A stretch of 64,000 nt of DNA from Cohnella rhizoplanae (GCF_948329515.1 NZ_CAOJCN010000002.1:247740-311739); one strand, 5' to 3'; shown: positions 32,790 to 42,257, counted from the first letter of the stretch. Translations and numbers: made by a program. Notes: generated from the letters alone by a model not told the origin.

Positions 32790-34302
32790 CGAGCCGATCA
32801 TTCGACTCGGGATCAAGGCGTCGATCGAGTGGGAGCGGCTCTCGCTTCGCTTCGCCGGCGAATACGCGAACGGGGCGGAAGCGCTGAACGCGCTTCGGGA
32901 AGCGCCGGCGGACATTTTGATTACGGATATCAAAATGCCGCTGATGGACGGGCTGGAGCTGACCCGGCAGGCAAGGGCGCTGCACCCGTCGACCAAGGTC
33001 ATTCTGATCAGCAGCTACAATGATTTCGATTATGTCCGCCAAGGGATCGTGCTCGGCGCCAAGGATTATATTCTGAAGGCGACGATGGAGCCCGAGGAGC
33101 TCAACCGGGTCATCGGCGGGTGCGTCGAGGCCATCCGCGAGGAGACCGAGACCGCGCTCAAGCTCGATCTGTACCGGAAGGGCGAGGATCTGCTGAGCCG
33201 GCGGCAGCTGGAGCAGGACATGAGACGTCTGCTCGCCCAGGAGCAGGAGGAGCTGGAGCGCGAATTCGCCGCGCGCTTCGCTGCGGGCTATCTGCTCGTT
33301 CGCGCTGCGATCGATCGGCTGGACGACCTGCTGCAGCAATTCGGCCAGCTGCACGTCGGCCTGTTGATGGACGATCTGAAGGAGGTTTTCTACCGGCGCT
33401 GCCCGGACGGGATCGGCTTCGTGTCCGGCGAAGGGGAGCTGCTCCTGCTGCTCGACCGCCGGCATGGGGGCGCGGGGCGCGTCGCGGCATTAAAGGGCGA
33501 TCTGGAACGCGAGGGCGCCGTGACGCTGTCGGTCGGTTATTTCGAGCGGGAAGAGCCGGGGCACTGGTCCGCGAGCTGCGAACGGACCCGTCAGGTGTAC
33601 GCCCGCCGGTTTTTCGAGGGCGCTGCCGGCATTCATGCCGGGGATGGGACAGAGACGGAGGCAGGAGCGGAGGACGGCAGGCAGGCGCTTGCCGCCTTAC
33701 CGCCGGACGAGGCGGGACAGCGCGTATCCGATTGGCTGCGCAAGTGGGAGCGGATGAAATACGACATGATGCGGGTGAAGCAGGAGGCCAGCGATCTGTT
33801 CTCCCGCTTGTTTGTCCGCCGGCTCGAGCCGGCCCTGATGCTCGCGTACTATCAGCAGATCATGAAGGCGGAAACGCTCCCGGAGCTGGGCGAGCTGCTC
33901 GAGAACGGGATGCGGGACGGCGAGCAGCTGCCGCAGGCGGAGCGGGCAAGCGTAAGCCAGAACGTCGTCCACAAGGCGATGGCTTATATCCGCGAGCATT
34001 ACACGCAGGAGTTAACGCTGCAGATGGTGGCCGATCACGTTCACATCAGCCGCAACTATTTCAGCGTGCTGTTCAAAAAGCAGACCGAGCTCAACTTCAT
34101 TGACTATATCATCCAGCTGCGCATCGCGAAGGCGAAGGAGCTGCTTCGCAACCGGTCGGCCAAAGTCTACGAAGTCGCCGAGCTGACGGGCTTCAACGAT
34201 GTGAAGTACTTTAGCAAGCTGTTCAAAAAGATGACGGGCAGCACGCCCGCGGACTACCGGGACGGCGGAACGGCCGTCTTGGGGAGGGAGTCGCATGACT
34301 AG
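32764..34302 (+). CDS. YesN-type response regulator with AraC DNA-binding domain
   Basis: A 512-residue regulator. The receiver domain (1-120) has the acidic pocket VDDEP, phospho-accepting Asp55 in LITDIKMP and the conserved Lys in GAKDYILKAT. A long middle region (about 130-395) of the YesN type follows. The C-terminal AraC domain (about 405-505) has two helix-turn-helix units, with ISRNYFSVLFKKQTELNF and the signature YEVAELTGFNDVKYFSKLFKK. It likely activates the sugar transporter and the GH66 gene. The start overlaps the kinase gene, and its end overlaps the lipoprotein gene by eight bases, so all three are translated together. Confidence 0.92.
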   Translation: MLNVMIVDDEPIIRLGIKASIEWERLSLRFAGEYANGAEALNALREAPADILITDIKMPLMDGLELTRQARALHPSTKVILISSYNDFDYVRQGIVLGAKDYILKATMEPEELNRVIGGCVEAIREETETALKLDLYRKGEDLLSRRQLEQDMRRLLAQEQEELEREFAARFAAGYLLVRAAIDRLDDLLQQFGQLHVGLLMDDLKEVFYRRCPDGIGFVSGEGELLLLLDRRHGGAGRVAALKGDLEREGAVTLSVGYFEREEPGHWSASCERTRQVYARRFFEGAAGIHAGDGTETEAGAEDGRQALAALPPDEAGQRVSDWLRKWERMKYDMMRVKQEASDLFSRLFVRRLEPALMLAYYQQIMKAETLPELGELLENGMRDGEQLPQAERASVSQNVVHKAMAYIREHYTQELTLQMVADHVHISRNYFSVLFKKQTELNFIDYIIQLRIAKAKELLRNRSAKVYEVAELTGFNDVKYFSKLFKKMTGSTPADYRDGGTAVLGRESHD

Positions 34303-35560
34303 GCGACGGGCCTCTCTGGCTTTCGTGCAGCTCGTACTGCTCCTGTCGCTCCTGGCAGGCTGCGGCGCCACGCAGTTCATCGACGGACCGCTGCCGGACG
34401 AGGCGGCGCCTCCGGTCCGGGAGGAGATCGTCATCTGGCATACGTACAGCGACGAGGAGACCCGAATTTTCGAAAACGAAGCGATCCCCGCATTCGAAAA
34501 GGCATACCCCGGCATTCAAGTGACGCCGGTCCGCCAGCCTTACAGCTTGGAGCTGAAGTCGACGATCATCGCCCGGGCGTCGTCGGGGAAAACGCCCGAT
34601 CTGGTGCGGATGGACATCACCTGGGTGCCCGAGATGTCGAGCCTTGGCGTGCTGTATCCGGTCGGCGACCTGCCGGACTTCGCAGCGGCCGCAAGCCGGT
34701 TGCAGTCCGTCACGATGGACACGAACAAATTCGGAGACCGGTATTACGGCCTCCCGCTCGACGTCAATACGCGCGTGGCGATCTACAACCGCCGGCAGCT
34801 GCAGCGGCTCGGCATCGATCCGCCACAGACGGTGGACGAACTGGTGCGGGCCGCCCGCAGGAGCGGACTTCCGCTCGGGCTCGACGGCCTGTCGCTCTGG
34901 TCGCTGCTGCCCTACTTTTACGGGATGGGCGGTCAATTGACGGATTCGGCCTATACGCGGGCAAGCGGCTATTTAAACAGTCCGGCGAGCATCGCGGCGA
35001 TGACGCGGATCGTCGCGCTGACGGATGAGGGCGTGTTCGCACGCAACCTGATACTGGGCCGCGGAGACCGGTGGGATGCGGTGCTGCAGGGCAGCATGCT
35101 GATGGTCGACGACGGGCCGTGGTTCTACTCCGTGCTCTCCACGTCCAAGGAGAACACGTACGATCTGGACAACGATACGGTAGTGACGCCGTTCCCGGGC
35201 CGGTCGGTCATCGGCGGCGAAAACCTTGTGATCCTCAAGGATACGCAGCATCTGAAGGCGGCCTGGACGTTTACGAAATGGATGACGGGCAAGGAGGCGC
35301 AGCAGATGATGTTCAAGGCCGGTCAGCTGCCGACGAATATCGAGGCGGGGACGACTGCGGCCTTTAACGGCAATCCGTATGTGGCGGCCACGATGCAGGG
35401 GGTCAAAAACGCCATGCTCCGTCCGCCGATCCCCGCCGATAATGAAATCGAAGAACTGTTCGCCAATTACATGATGAAGATCGTAATGAAAAAGCTGACC
35501 GTTACCGAAGGGCTGAACCAGGCGGCTGCGGCGATCGACGCGGCCATCCAAGCTAAGTGA
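34295..35560 (+). CDS. Second family-1 solute-binding lipoprotein, coupled to the two-component system
   Basis: A 421-residue binding protein with a lipoprotein signal (LLSLLAGCG). It is clearly related to the protein at 27488: IPAFEKAYPGIQV against IPAFEKAHPNIKV, YGLPLDVNTRVAIYN against YGIPLDTNTKVLLYN, and SMLMVDDGPWFY against KYAMIDDGPWAF. Its start overlaps the response regulator stop (ATGA-type arrangement), so it belongs to the regulatory operon and not to the transporter operon. This suggests it presents ligand to the sensor kinase, although a second binding protein for the same permease pair is equally possible. Confidence 0.82.
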   Translation: MTRRRASLAFVQLVLLLSLLAGCGATQFIDGPLPDEAAPPVREEIVIWHTYSDEETRIFENEAIPAFEKAYPGIQVTPVRQPYSLELKSTIIARASSGKTPDLVRMDITWVPEMSSLGVLYPVGDLPDFAAAASRLQSVTMDTNKFGDRYYGLPLDVNTRVAIYNRRQLQRLGIDPPQTVDELVRAARRSGLPLGLDGLSLWSLLPYFYGMGGQLTDSAYTRASGYLNSPASIAAMTRIVALTDEGVFARNLILGRGDRWDAVLQGSMLMVDDGPWFYSVLSTSKENTYDLDNDTVVTPFPGRSVIGGENLVILKDTQHLKAAWTFTKWMTGKEAQQMMFKAGQLPTNIEAGTTAAFNGNPYVAATMQGVKNAMLRPPIPADNEIEELFANYMMKIVMKKLTVTEGLNQAAAAIDAAIQAK

Positions 35561-35602
35561 AAAACAAGCGGATTGGCGGAAAGTCAGGGTGACTCGTAGC
35601 GA

Positions 35603-35725
35603 AAAGACTTATAAAGAGCTACTTGTGCGATCGAATGGCCAGCCGAGGCAGAGAGACTCTATATAGAACTACATCGCGAGAACGCGCGGCCAACCGAGGC
35701 AAAGAGACTCTAAATAGAGCCAAAA
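35603..35725 (+). repeat. Degenerate direct repeats in the intergenic region
   Basis: Three imperfect units begin with AGACTT (35605), AGACTCTATATAGA (35654) and AGACTCTAAATAGA (35705), spaced 49 and 51 bases, and share GGCCAGCCGAGGCA / GGCCAACCGAGGCA. The last unit runs into the terminator. No gene is present. Confidence 0.6.
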
Positions 35726-35726
35726 G

Positions 35727-35749
35727 GCGGGCCCACGGGCTCGCTTTTT
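35727..35749 (+). terminator. Intrinsic terminator of the regulatory operon
   Basis: GCGGGCCC and GGGCTCGC pair around AC with one G-T pair, followed by TTTTT. It separates the lipoprotein gene from the GH66 gene. Confidence 0.75.
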
Positions 35750-35889
35750 CGTTGGCCGCAAGCGTACGCGACAGACCGTAATATAGTACACGCTAGAGAA
35801 GAATCCAGTCCACCGCATTTTCGCAGAGGAAGTGATAGACTGGCCCATGAAAGCGTTTTATCGCAGTTCACATACCGAAGGAGGTTTTG

Positions 35890-38196
35890 ATGTTCATGAA
35901 GGCAAAGACGGCACGAAGGTCGCTGACGGCATGGTTGGTTCTGGCGCTGGTCCTCGCGACGCTATCCATCGGCAGCATCCATCCGGAGCGGGCTCACGCC
36001 TACACGGCAGGCAGCCTTATTGCCAAGGTGAGCACGGACAAGGCGAGGTACAACCCAGGCAACGCGGTTACCATCACCGTCAAGCTGGCCAATTCGACGG
36101 GGGCCGCCGTCAACAACGGCACGGTAACCTTGTACTTCAAGCACCTGGAAAACGAGCTTCCCGGCACGTCCCAGGTGAAGACGTTCTCGCTCGCTTCGGG
36201 CGGCTCCACCTCGCTTACGTACACCTGGACGCCGCCGTCCACCGACTTCCAGGGCTATGCCGTCGAAGCATGGGCGAAGGATTCGGCGGGAACGATTCTC
36301 GACAACCTCAATACCGCAGTGGACGTGTCCTCCAACTGGACCAAATTCCCGCGCTACGGCTTTCTGTCGATCTTTCCCAGCCAGACCACAGGCACTTCCA
36401 ATGCGACCGTAGACATGCTCAAGGATTATCATATCAATGCGCTCCAGTTCTACGACTGGCAGTGGAAGCATCACCTTCCGGTCAAAGGCAGCACCACGAA
36501 TCCGGACGCTTCCTGGCCGGATATCGCCAATCGCACCATTTACAAGCAGACGGTGGTCGACTATATCAATGCTTCCCACAACAGCAATATGTCGGCCATG
36601 AATTACAACCTGATCAACGGCGCCGTAGACGGTTATGGCGAGGACGGTTCGGGCGTCAGCAATCAGTGGGGGTTGTTCAACGACAATGCCCACGGTACGC
36701 AGGCTTCGGTACCTCTGCCTGCCGGTTGGGCGACGTCCCGCCTGTGGACCTTTAACCCGGCGGACACGGGCTGGCAGAATTATATCATCGGCAAGGAGCA
36801 GCAGGTGTTCGACGCCTTCGCCTTCGACGGCTGGCACGTGGACCAGCTCGGCAATCCGGGAACGAAGTACGACTATGCGGGCAACGCGGTCTCGTTCCAA
36901 AACACCTTCAAGCCGTTCTTGAACGCGGCCAAGGCCGCGCTCGGCAAGACGATCGTGTTCAACAACGTCGATGAATACGGCAGAATACCGACGGCCCAGA
37001 GCAATGTCGATCTGATGTACACGGAGCTGTGGGGCGCGCGGACCTTCTCGAACGTCAAGACCGTGCTCGACTTCCAGACCGGCGACAGCGGCGGCAAGGC
37101 ATCCGTTTTCCCGCTGTATATGAATTACAACTACCAGAGCAACTTTACCGACGCGAATCCCGGCTACTTCAACACACCGGGCATTCTGCTCGCCGACGCC
37201 GGATTTTTCGCCATGGGCGCCCAGCATCTGGAGCTTGGCGACGACCTGAAGATGCTCGACCACGAATATTTCCCGAACCACCATCTGATCATGACCGACG
37301 ACCTGAAGAAGCGGCTCCTGAACTATTACGACTTTGCCGTAGCTTATGAGAACCTGCTGCGCGACGGATTGACCAACACCACGAATGCCGTCTCGCTGAA
37401 CGGTCTGGCTTCGAGCACGACGTCCGACGCCAACAAGGTATGGACGTTCACCAAGGCGGGCAACGGCTACGACGTCATTCAGATGGTCAACCAGCTCGGG
37501 ATCGCCAATACCGACATTCGCGATTCGGACGCCAACAAGCCGGCGCCGACCGCGCAATCGAACGTAAGCGTCAAGTACTACTACGGCTCCGGCGCGGTGA
37601 ACAGCGTCAACTTCGCTTCTCCCGATTACGAGAACGGGAAGACGTTTCAGCTGAACTTCACGACGGGCTCCGACACGGGCGGCGCTTATGTGCAGTTCAC
37701 CATCCCGACCCTGCAATACTGGGACATGGTATATATCAAGAAGAGCAGCAGCAATCAGGACGTCCCGCTAACGAATCCGGGCTTCGAAACGGGCAATATC
37801 GGCGGCTGGACGGAATGGCATCCGAGCGGTCAGACGGCGAGGTACGGCGTAGACGCGAACGATGCGCACAGCGGCGGCTTCAAGCTGTATTTCTGGCATA
37901 CGGCCGCCTATCAGCAGAGCGTCCATCAGATAAAGACGGGCCTTGCGAACGGCTCCTACACGCTCGGGGCCTGGGTTAAGGCGACCGCCTACGGAGGCGC
38001 GCCGACGTTGTGCAGGATGGAAGCGACGAACAACGGAAGCGGGGACGTATATACGAATATGGTCGTAGACGGGACGTGGCGATATTATACGTCGACCGTG
38101 ACGGTCAGCAACGGGCAGCTCGATATCGGATTTTACGTGAACTCTCCCGGATCGACCTCCATGCAGATCGACGACGTCACGCTCGTCAAAAATTAG
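35890..38196 (+). CDS. Secreted GH66 dextranase-like glycoside hydrolase
   Basis: A 768-residue exported enzyme. The signal peptide ends near AHA-YTAG (residue about 37). An Ig-like N-terminal domain (about 38-150) precedes the (beta/alpha)8 barrel. The GH66 catalytic pair is visible: nucleophile Asp318 in FDGWHVDQLG and acid/base Glu379 in LMYTELWG. The C-terminus (about 625-768) is a jelly-roll carbohydrate-binding module (LTNPGFETGNIGGWTEW, then MQIDDVTLVKN). GH66 covers endo-dextranases and cycloisomaltooligosaccharide glucanotransferases. The barrel shows no long inserted binding module, which favours dextranase. AAGGAGG lies five bases before the ATG at 35890; an ATG at 35896 is the alternative. 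Confidence 0.85.
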   Translation: MFMKAKTARRSLTAWLVLALVLATLSIGSIHPERAHAYTAGSLIAKVSTDKARYNPGNAVTITVKLANSTGAAVNNGTVTLYFKHLENELPGTSQVKTFSLASGGSTSLTYTWTPPSTDFQGYAVEAWAKDSAGTILDNLNTAVDVSSNWTKFPRYGFLSIFPSQTTGTSNATVDMLKDYHINALQFYDWQWKHHLPVKGSTTNPDASWPDIANRTIYKQTVVDYINASHNSNMSAMNYNLINGAVDGYGEDGSGVSNQWGLFNDNAHGTQASVPLPAGWATSRLWTFNPADTGWQNYIIGKEQQVFDAFAFDGWHVDQLGNPGTKYDYAGNAVSFQNTFKPFLNAAKAALGKTIVFNNVDEYGRIPTAQSNVDLMYTELWGARTFSNVKTVLDFQTGDSGGKASVFPLYMNYNYQSNFTDANPGYFNTPGILLADAGFFAMGAQHLELGDDLKMLDHEYFPNHHLIMTDDLKKRLLNYYDFAVAYENLLRDGLTNTTNAVSLNGLASSTTSDANKVWTFTKAGNGYDVIQMVNQLGIANTDIRDSDANKPAPTAQSNVSVKYYYGSGAVNSVNFASPDYENGKTFQLNFTTGSDTGGAYVQFTIPTLQYWDMVYIKKSSSNQDVPLTNPGFETGNIGGWTEWHPSGQTARYGVDANDAHSGGFKLYFWHTAAYQQSVHQIKTGLANGSYTLGAWVKATAYGGAPTLCRMEATNNGSGDVYTNMVVDGTWRYYTSTVTVSNGQLDIGFYVNSPGSTSMQIDDVTLVKN

Positions 38197-38243
38197 GGCG
38201 GCGGGCCAAGACGATTGTTCGCGGCAGGAACGGGATCGAACGA

Positions 38244-38294
38244 AGAAACACTTCAAGCGTGGCGATGCAGCCATGCTTGCGGTGTTTCTTTTTT
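38244..38294 (+). terminator. Intrinsic terminator after the GH66 gene
   Basis: AGAAACAC...AAGCGTGGC pairs with GCCATGCTT...GTGTTTCT, followed by a T-run ending at 38294. Confidence 0.8.
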
Positions 38295-38316
38295 CGTTTC
38301 GGCATATCGTAAAACA

Positions 38317-38350
38317 TTAAAAAACACCCGGTTCCACTAGGAACGGGTGC
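38317..38350 (-). terminator. Intrinsic terminator of the YqzM-like gene
   Basis: Read leftward, GCACCCGTTCC pairs with GGAACCGGGTG and is followed by TTTTTTAATG. It lies just downstream of the small leftward gene ending at 38376. Confidence 0.8.
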
Positions 38351-38375
38351 TTTGCTCGCGATCTGGGAATGGCGT

Positions 38376-38525
38376 TCAGGAAATTACTTGCTTGATGATC
38401 ACGGCGATCAGGAACACGAGGAACATGAAGCCGAACATGCCGCCGAAGCCGAATACGAGATCCTGCAGGTCGTCGCGTGGCTCTTCGTTCACGTGCTGGC
38501 GCGGATCTTGTACATAATTGTCCAT
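38376..38525 (-). CDS. YqzM-like single-pass small membrane protein
   Basis: A 49-residue protein starting MDNYVQDPRQHVNEEPRDD and ending in one hydrophobic helix (GGMFGFMFLVFLIAVIIKQ). The layout, a short acidic N-terminus then a C-terminal helix, and the GF-MF-AxxIK pattern resemble YqzM of Bacillus, which is of unknown function. A perfect AGGAGG site lies 9 bases before the ATG at 38525, and an intrinsic terminator follows the stop, so this is a real gene despite its size. It is divergent from uvrC. The family name is by resemblance only. Confidence 0.7.
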   Translation of the reverse strand: MDNYVQDPRQHVNEEPRDDLQDLVFGFGGMFGFMFLVFLIAVIIKQVIS

Positions 38526-38692
38526 GGGGAAATCCTCCTGAAACAAGTCATTACCGTTAGTATACCCAACTTCGCAAACGCTTGTAAAGCAACTCTTTTC
38601 TTCTGTGGTACAATAGAAAATACGGGATCACATGATCGCATCGGGCGATCCGGTCCATCCGAACTCATCTATTTCGGGAGGCTATAGTCAAC

Positions 38693-40750
38693 ATGGACGT
38701 CCAATCCAACCCGCCCCTGCCGAGCCGCGAGCAGGCGGACGGACATATACGCAACAAGCTCGCGCTGCTGCCTGACCAGCCGGGCTGTTATTTGATGAAA
38801 AACGCGGAGGGCGTCATCATTTACGTCGGCAAGGCCAAGGTGTTGAAAAACCGGGTCCGCTCCTACTTCATCGGCAGCCACAACGCCAAGACGCAGCGGC
38901 TCGTGAGCGAGATCCGCGATTTCGAATATATCGTGACCGGTAGCAACATGGAGGCGCTCATTCTCGAGTGCAACCTGATCAAGGAGCACATGCCCCGGTA
39001 CAACGTACTGCTCAAGGACGACAAGTCCTTCCCGTATATCAAGATCACGAGCGAGAAGCATCCGAAGCTCGAAGTCGTGCGCAGGGTGCTCAAGGACAAG
39101 GGACGTTACTTCGGACCCTACCCCAACGCCTTCGCCGCACAGGAGACCAAGAAGCTGCTCGACCGGCTGTACCCGCTCCGCAAGTGCAATACGCTGCCGG
39201 ACAAAGTCTGCCTGTACTATCATCTCGGACAGTGCGTCGCGCCGTGCGAGCATCCGGTCGAGCCGTCCGAGTACGACCGCATGATCTCGGAGGTGTCTCG
39301 GTTCCTGAACGGCGGTCACGGCGACATCAAGCGGGAGCTGCAGCGCAAGATGGAGGCGGCGGCCGGCAATCTCGAATTCGAGCGCGCGCGAGAATACCGC
39401 GACCAGATCCAGGCGATCGAATCGCTCATGGAAAAGCAGAAGATCACGATGACCGACGCCAAGGACCGCGACGTCTTCGGCTATGCCGTGGACAAAGGCT
39501 GGATGTGCGTGCAAATTCTCTACATGCGGCAGGGCAAAATGATCCAGCGCCACGTATCGGTGTTCCCTTACTATGGAGAAGCCTACGAGGACTTCATGAC
39601 CTATGTTGCCCAGTATTACTCGGAAAACCCGGCGCTGCCGCGCGAGGTGCTCCTGCCCGTCGCGCCGGACGAGGCCACGGAAGCCGAGGAGATCCCGTCC
39701 GCGGCTGCCGCCATGACCGCGGGCGGCGTCGGCTCCGGCGGCAAGCTGAACGACGCGCTCATCGAGCGGGTCGCGGCAGCGGCCGACGAGTCGGAAGCCG
39801 GGGAGCCAGCAGCCGGCGCGGGGGCAGCCGCTTCAGCCGGCGCAGCGGCCGACGACGAGTCGGGCGGCGAATTGGGCGAGTCGCTGCGCGGCTGGCTGCG
39901 GATCAAGGTATCCGTGCCCAAGCGCGGCTCCAAGCGCCACCTCGTCGCGATGGCCGCCGACAATGCCAAGGTGGCGCTCGAAGAGAAGTTCCGCATGATC
40001 GAACGCGATCAGGAGCGCAGCGTCAAGGCGTCCGAGGGACTGGCGGAGTGGCTGGGGATTCAGTCTGCGCACCGCATCGAGGCCTTCGACAACTCCAATA
40101 TGCAGGGCGCGTCGCCGGTCTCCGCGATGGTCGTCTTCACCGACGGCAAGCCCGACCGCAAGGAATACCGCAAGTACAACGTGCGCACCGTTACGGGGCC
40201 GGACGACTACGAGACGATGCGCGAGGTCGTGCGCAGACGCTACGAGCGCGTGCTCAAGGAAGGGCTAACGCTGCCCGACTTGATCGTCATTGACGGCGGC
40301 CGCGGCCAGATCGGCGCGGCGATCGACGTGCTCCAGAACGAGTTGGGTCTGTTCGTGCCGGTGTGCGGTCTGGCCAAGGACGCCAAGCACCGCACCGCTC
40401 AGCTGCTGGTCGGCGATCCGGCCGAGGTCGTGCCGCTGCCGCGCGACAGCCAGGAGTTCTACCTCCTGCAGCGTATTCAGGACGAGGTGCACCGCTTCGC
40501 GATCACCTTCCACCGCGAGAAGCGGGGCAAGTCGATGATCGCCTCCAGGCTCGACGCCATTCCGGGGATCGGCGAGAAGCGGCGCAAGCAGCTGCTCAAG
40601 CATTTCGGCTCCCTCAAGGCGATCCGCGAGGCATCCGTCGCCGACTTCAAGGCCGTATCCATCGGCGATGCGCTAGCGGCGCGCATCCTGGCGGCGCTGA
40701 ACGAGGAGGAGGGCGGAGAAACCGTCGAGCCCCCCGCTCCTATCATTTAA
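38693..40750 (+). CDS. uvrC: Excinuclease ABC subunit C (UvrC)
   Basis: A 685-residue nucleotide-excision-repair nuclease that cuts on both sides of a lesion after UvrA/UvrB recognition. It has the GIY-YIG domain ([20 protein letters not shown]), the cysteine-rich part ([22 protein letters not shown]), the UVR motif (residues about 205-240), the RNase H-like nuclease domain ([20 protein letters not shown]) and the C-terminal helix-hairpin-helix ([21 protein letters not shown], in pieces). An Ala/Gly/Glu-rich stretch of about 70 residues (about 325-395) is inserted before the nuclease domain, which makes it longer than the usual ~600 residues. The frame is intact on both sides. Confidence 0.96.
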   Translation: MDVQSNPPLPSREQADGHIRNKLALLPDQPGCYLMKNAEGVIIYVGKAKVLKNRVRSYFIGSHNAKTQRLVSEIRDFEYIVTGSNMEALILECNLIKEHMPRYNVLLKDDKSFPYIKITSEKHPKLEVVRRVLKDKGRYFGPYPNAFAAQETKKLLDRLYPLRKCNTLPDKVCLYYHLGQCVAPCEHPVEPSEYDRMISEVSRFLNGGHGDIKRELQRKMEAAAGNLEFERAREYRDQIQAIESLMEKQKITMTDAKDRDVFGYAVDKGWMCVQILYMRQGKMIQRHVSVFPYYGEAYEDFMTYVAQYYSENPALPREVLLPVAPDEATEAEEIPSAAAAMTAGGVGSGGKLNDALIERVAAAADESEAGEPAAGAGAAASAGAAADDESGGELGESLRGWLRIKVSVPKRGSKRHLVAMAADNAKVALEEKFRMIERDQERSVKASEGLAEWLGIQSAHRIEAFDNSNMQGASPVSAMVVFTDGKPDRKEYRKYNVRTVTGPDDYETMREVVRRRYERVLKEGLTLPDLIVIDGGRGQIGAAIDVLQNELGLFVPVCGLAKDAKHRTAQLLVGDPAEVVPLPRDSQEFYLLQRIQDEVHRFAITFHREKRGKSMIASRLDAIPGIGEKRRKQLLKHFGSLKAIREASVADFKAVSIGDALAARILAALNEEEGGETVEPPAPII

Positions 40751-40770
40751 TGCAGTCATAAAGGATCCAT

Positions 40771-40812
40771 GGGATGAACGCAGAGGCATTTTTCTGCTTC
40801 ATCCCTTTTTTT
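40771..40812 (+). terminator. Intrinsic terminator after uvrC
   Basis: GGGATGAACGCAG pairs imperfectly with CTGCTTCATCCC across AGGCATTTTT, followed by seven T. Confidence 0.85.
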
Positions 40813-40857
40813 GCGCGCAGGCCTGAAGGTGCGGCGCGAGACTCGTGAAAAAAAGCG

Positions 40858-40886
40858 TTGACGTAAACGGTGCATCATATTATATT
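40858..40886 (+). promoter_or_regulatory. Sigma-A promoter of the iron-siderophore lipoprotein gene
   Basis: TTGACG (40858-40863) and TATATT (40881-40886) are 17 bases apart, immediately followed by a Fur box. Confidence 0.75.
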
Positions 40887-40905
40887 GATAACGATTATCA
40901 TTATC
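40887..40905 (+). promoter_or_regulatory. Fur box
   Basis: GATAACGATTATCATTATC matches the 19-bp consensus GATAATGATAATCATTATC at 17 positions. It directly follows the -10 box, so iron-loaded Fur would block transcription. The gene should be expressed in iron limitation. Confidence 0.88.
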
Positions 40906-40928
40906 GTTACATATCGGAGGTCAACGAA

Positions 40929-41939
40929 TTGCACGCTTATAGAAAGTTTCTGTACTTTGGGCTGCTGCTCCTCATTGTCTTTACCGGCGCATGCAGCAAT
41001 AATGCCACTGTGAACCCATCGTCAAGCGGGTCCGCTTCTTCGCTTCCTGCCGGGGAGGCTGCCACGCCGTCCGCATCGCCGGCGGGCTCTCCTGCCTCCT
41101 CCGGCGCCGCCGCCCGCACAGTGACGGACGCCAAAGGCCGCAAGGTCGAGATTCCCGCCGAGCCGAAGCGGATCGTCTATGTGGGCAGCGATCCTGGAGA
41201 CCTGCTGGCCCTCGGCGTACGCCCCGTCGGCGCCAGCTTGAGCGTCATTGGCACCCAGGTGGCCTACGGCAATCAGCTTCAAGACATCGCGGACGTCGGC
41301 TATCCCGCTAATCTGGAGAAAGTAACGGCGCAGAATCCGGATCTGATCATCTATAACGACTGGGACGAGCAGCGTCTGCCTCCGCTCGAGAAAATCGCGC
41401 CGACCGTGGCGATCGGCGAAAACGGCGGCTTCGACCGGATGCGCGAGATTGCCGGCGTGCTCGGCAAGGAAGCGGAAGCCGATGCGTATCTGACGGCCTA
41501 CGATGAGAAAGTGAAGCGGACGAAGGATCTGCTCGCTCAGTCCGGCAAGCAAGGACGGTCGGCCACCGTGCTGCTGATGATGGGCAAGCTCATGTACGTC
41601 ATGGGTCACCAAGGGCTGTCCGTCTCCTTGTACGATGCGCTCGGTTATGCGCCGCCGGCCAAAGTCCAAACGCTGATCGACAGCGACGAGCGATTCGCCG
41701 AGATCTCGGTCGAGGTCATGTCGGACTATATCGGCGATGAACTATACATTTTGAAAGACGAAGAAGAGGAGACGAAGGCGCAAGCGGAGGCGCTGTTCAC
41801 CAGCAGCCTGTGGAAGTCGCTGCCTGCCGTCAAAAACGGGCAGGTGCATGCGATGGACAGCCAATGGAACTTCGACGATCCGATCACGAGAACGATGCTG
41901 CTGGACGAGCTGCAGCGCTTGAACGGCTCCGCGGGTTGA
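40929..41939 (+). CDS. Iron-siderophore ABC transporter substrate-binding lipoprotein
   Basis: A 336-residue class III (FecB/FhuD-like) binding protein. A lipoprotein signal ends in VFTGACSN, followed by a Ser/Pro/Ala linker, then TVTDAKGRKVEIPAEPKRIVYVG, the usual opening of siderophore-binding domains. NPDLIIYNDWDEQ and the C-terminal domain agree. The start is the TTG at 40929, eight bases after GGAGG; an upstream in-frame GTG at 40845 lies before the promoter and cannot be used. Permease and ATPase genes are absent nearby, so it is an orphan binding protein that must use a permease encoded elsewhere. The siderophore is unknown. Confidence 0.9.
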   Translation: MHAYRKFLYFGLLLLIVFTGACSNNATVNPSSSGSASSLPAGEAATPSASPAGSPASSGAAARTVTDAKGRKVEIPAEPKRIVYVGSDPGDLLALGVRPVGASLSVIGTQVAYGNQLQDIADVGYPANLEKVTAQNPDLIIYNDWDEQRLPPLEKIAPTVAIGENGGFDRMREIAGVLGKEAEADAYLTAYDEKVKRTKDLLAQSGKQGRSATVLLMMGKLMYVMGHQGLSVSLYDALGYAPPAKVQTLIDSDERFAEISVEVMSDYIGDELYILKDEEEETKAQAEALFTSSLWKSLPAVKNGQVHAMDSQWNFDDPITRTMLLDELQRLNGSAG

Positions 41940-41963
41940 TCGGTACCCGGATATATGAATGCG

Positions 41964-42011
41964 AAAGGCAGACGCATGGGAGAGTTCACACCTCCTTGCG
42001 GCTGCCTTTTA
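41964..42011 (+). terminator. Intrinsic terminator after the siderophore-binding protein gene
   Basis: AAAGGCAGACGCA pairs with TGCGGCTGCCTTTT across a loop of about 20 bases. Confidence 0.65.
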
Positions 42012-42059
42012 TGTTTAGAATTCGGTATGTAATGGTAAAACGCTCCACGCCAAAGCTAA

Positions 42060-42257
42060 ATGGTTTATACTACCAACTATAGAGGCAACGTGCGATTTAC
42101 GCTCATGGGCGACTTTACGCCGGGCCTTCTATCTTCGCTGAGGAAGCTGGGATTCTCGTTCGCGGCCGCCGTACCGTTTCTGGTCGCAGGGTTCATCGTA
42201 TATTCGCGGATCGAGAAGCGGAAGCTCGCGGAGACCAGGCTGCGAATGCAGCGTTAG
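42060..42257 (+). pseudogene. Truncated copy of the neighbouring membrane protein gene
   Basis: The 65-codon frame matches the C-terminal third of the protein at 42317: VRFTLMGDF against VRFAVMSDF, SLRKLGFSFAAAVPFLVAGFI against ALKKWGLFFAAAAPLLLADFI (aligned in short blocks), and IEKRKLAETRL against LERRKIVKTRL. The N-terminal membrane helix and extracytoplasmic part are missing, and there is no ribosome binding site before its ATG. It is best read as the remnant of a tandem duplication. It could still make a one-helix protein if an unseen start is used. Confidence 0.65.
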
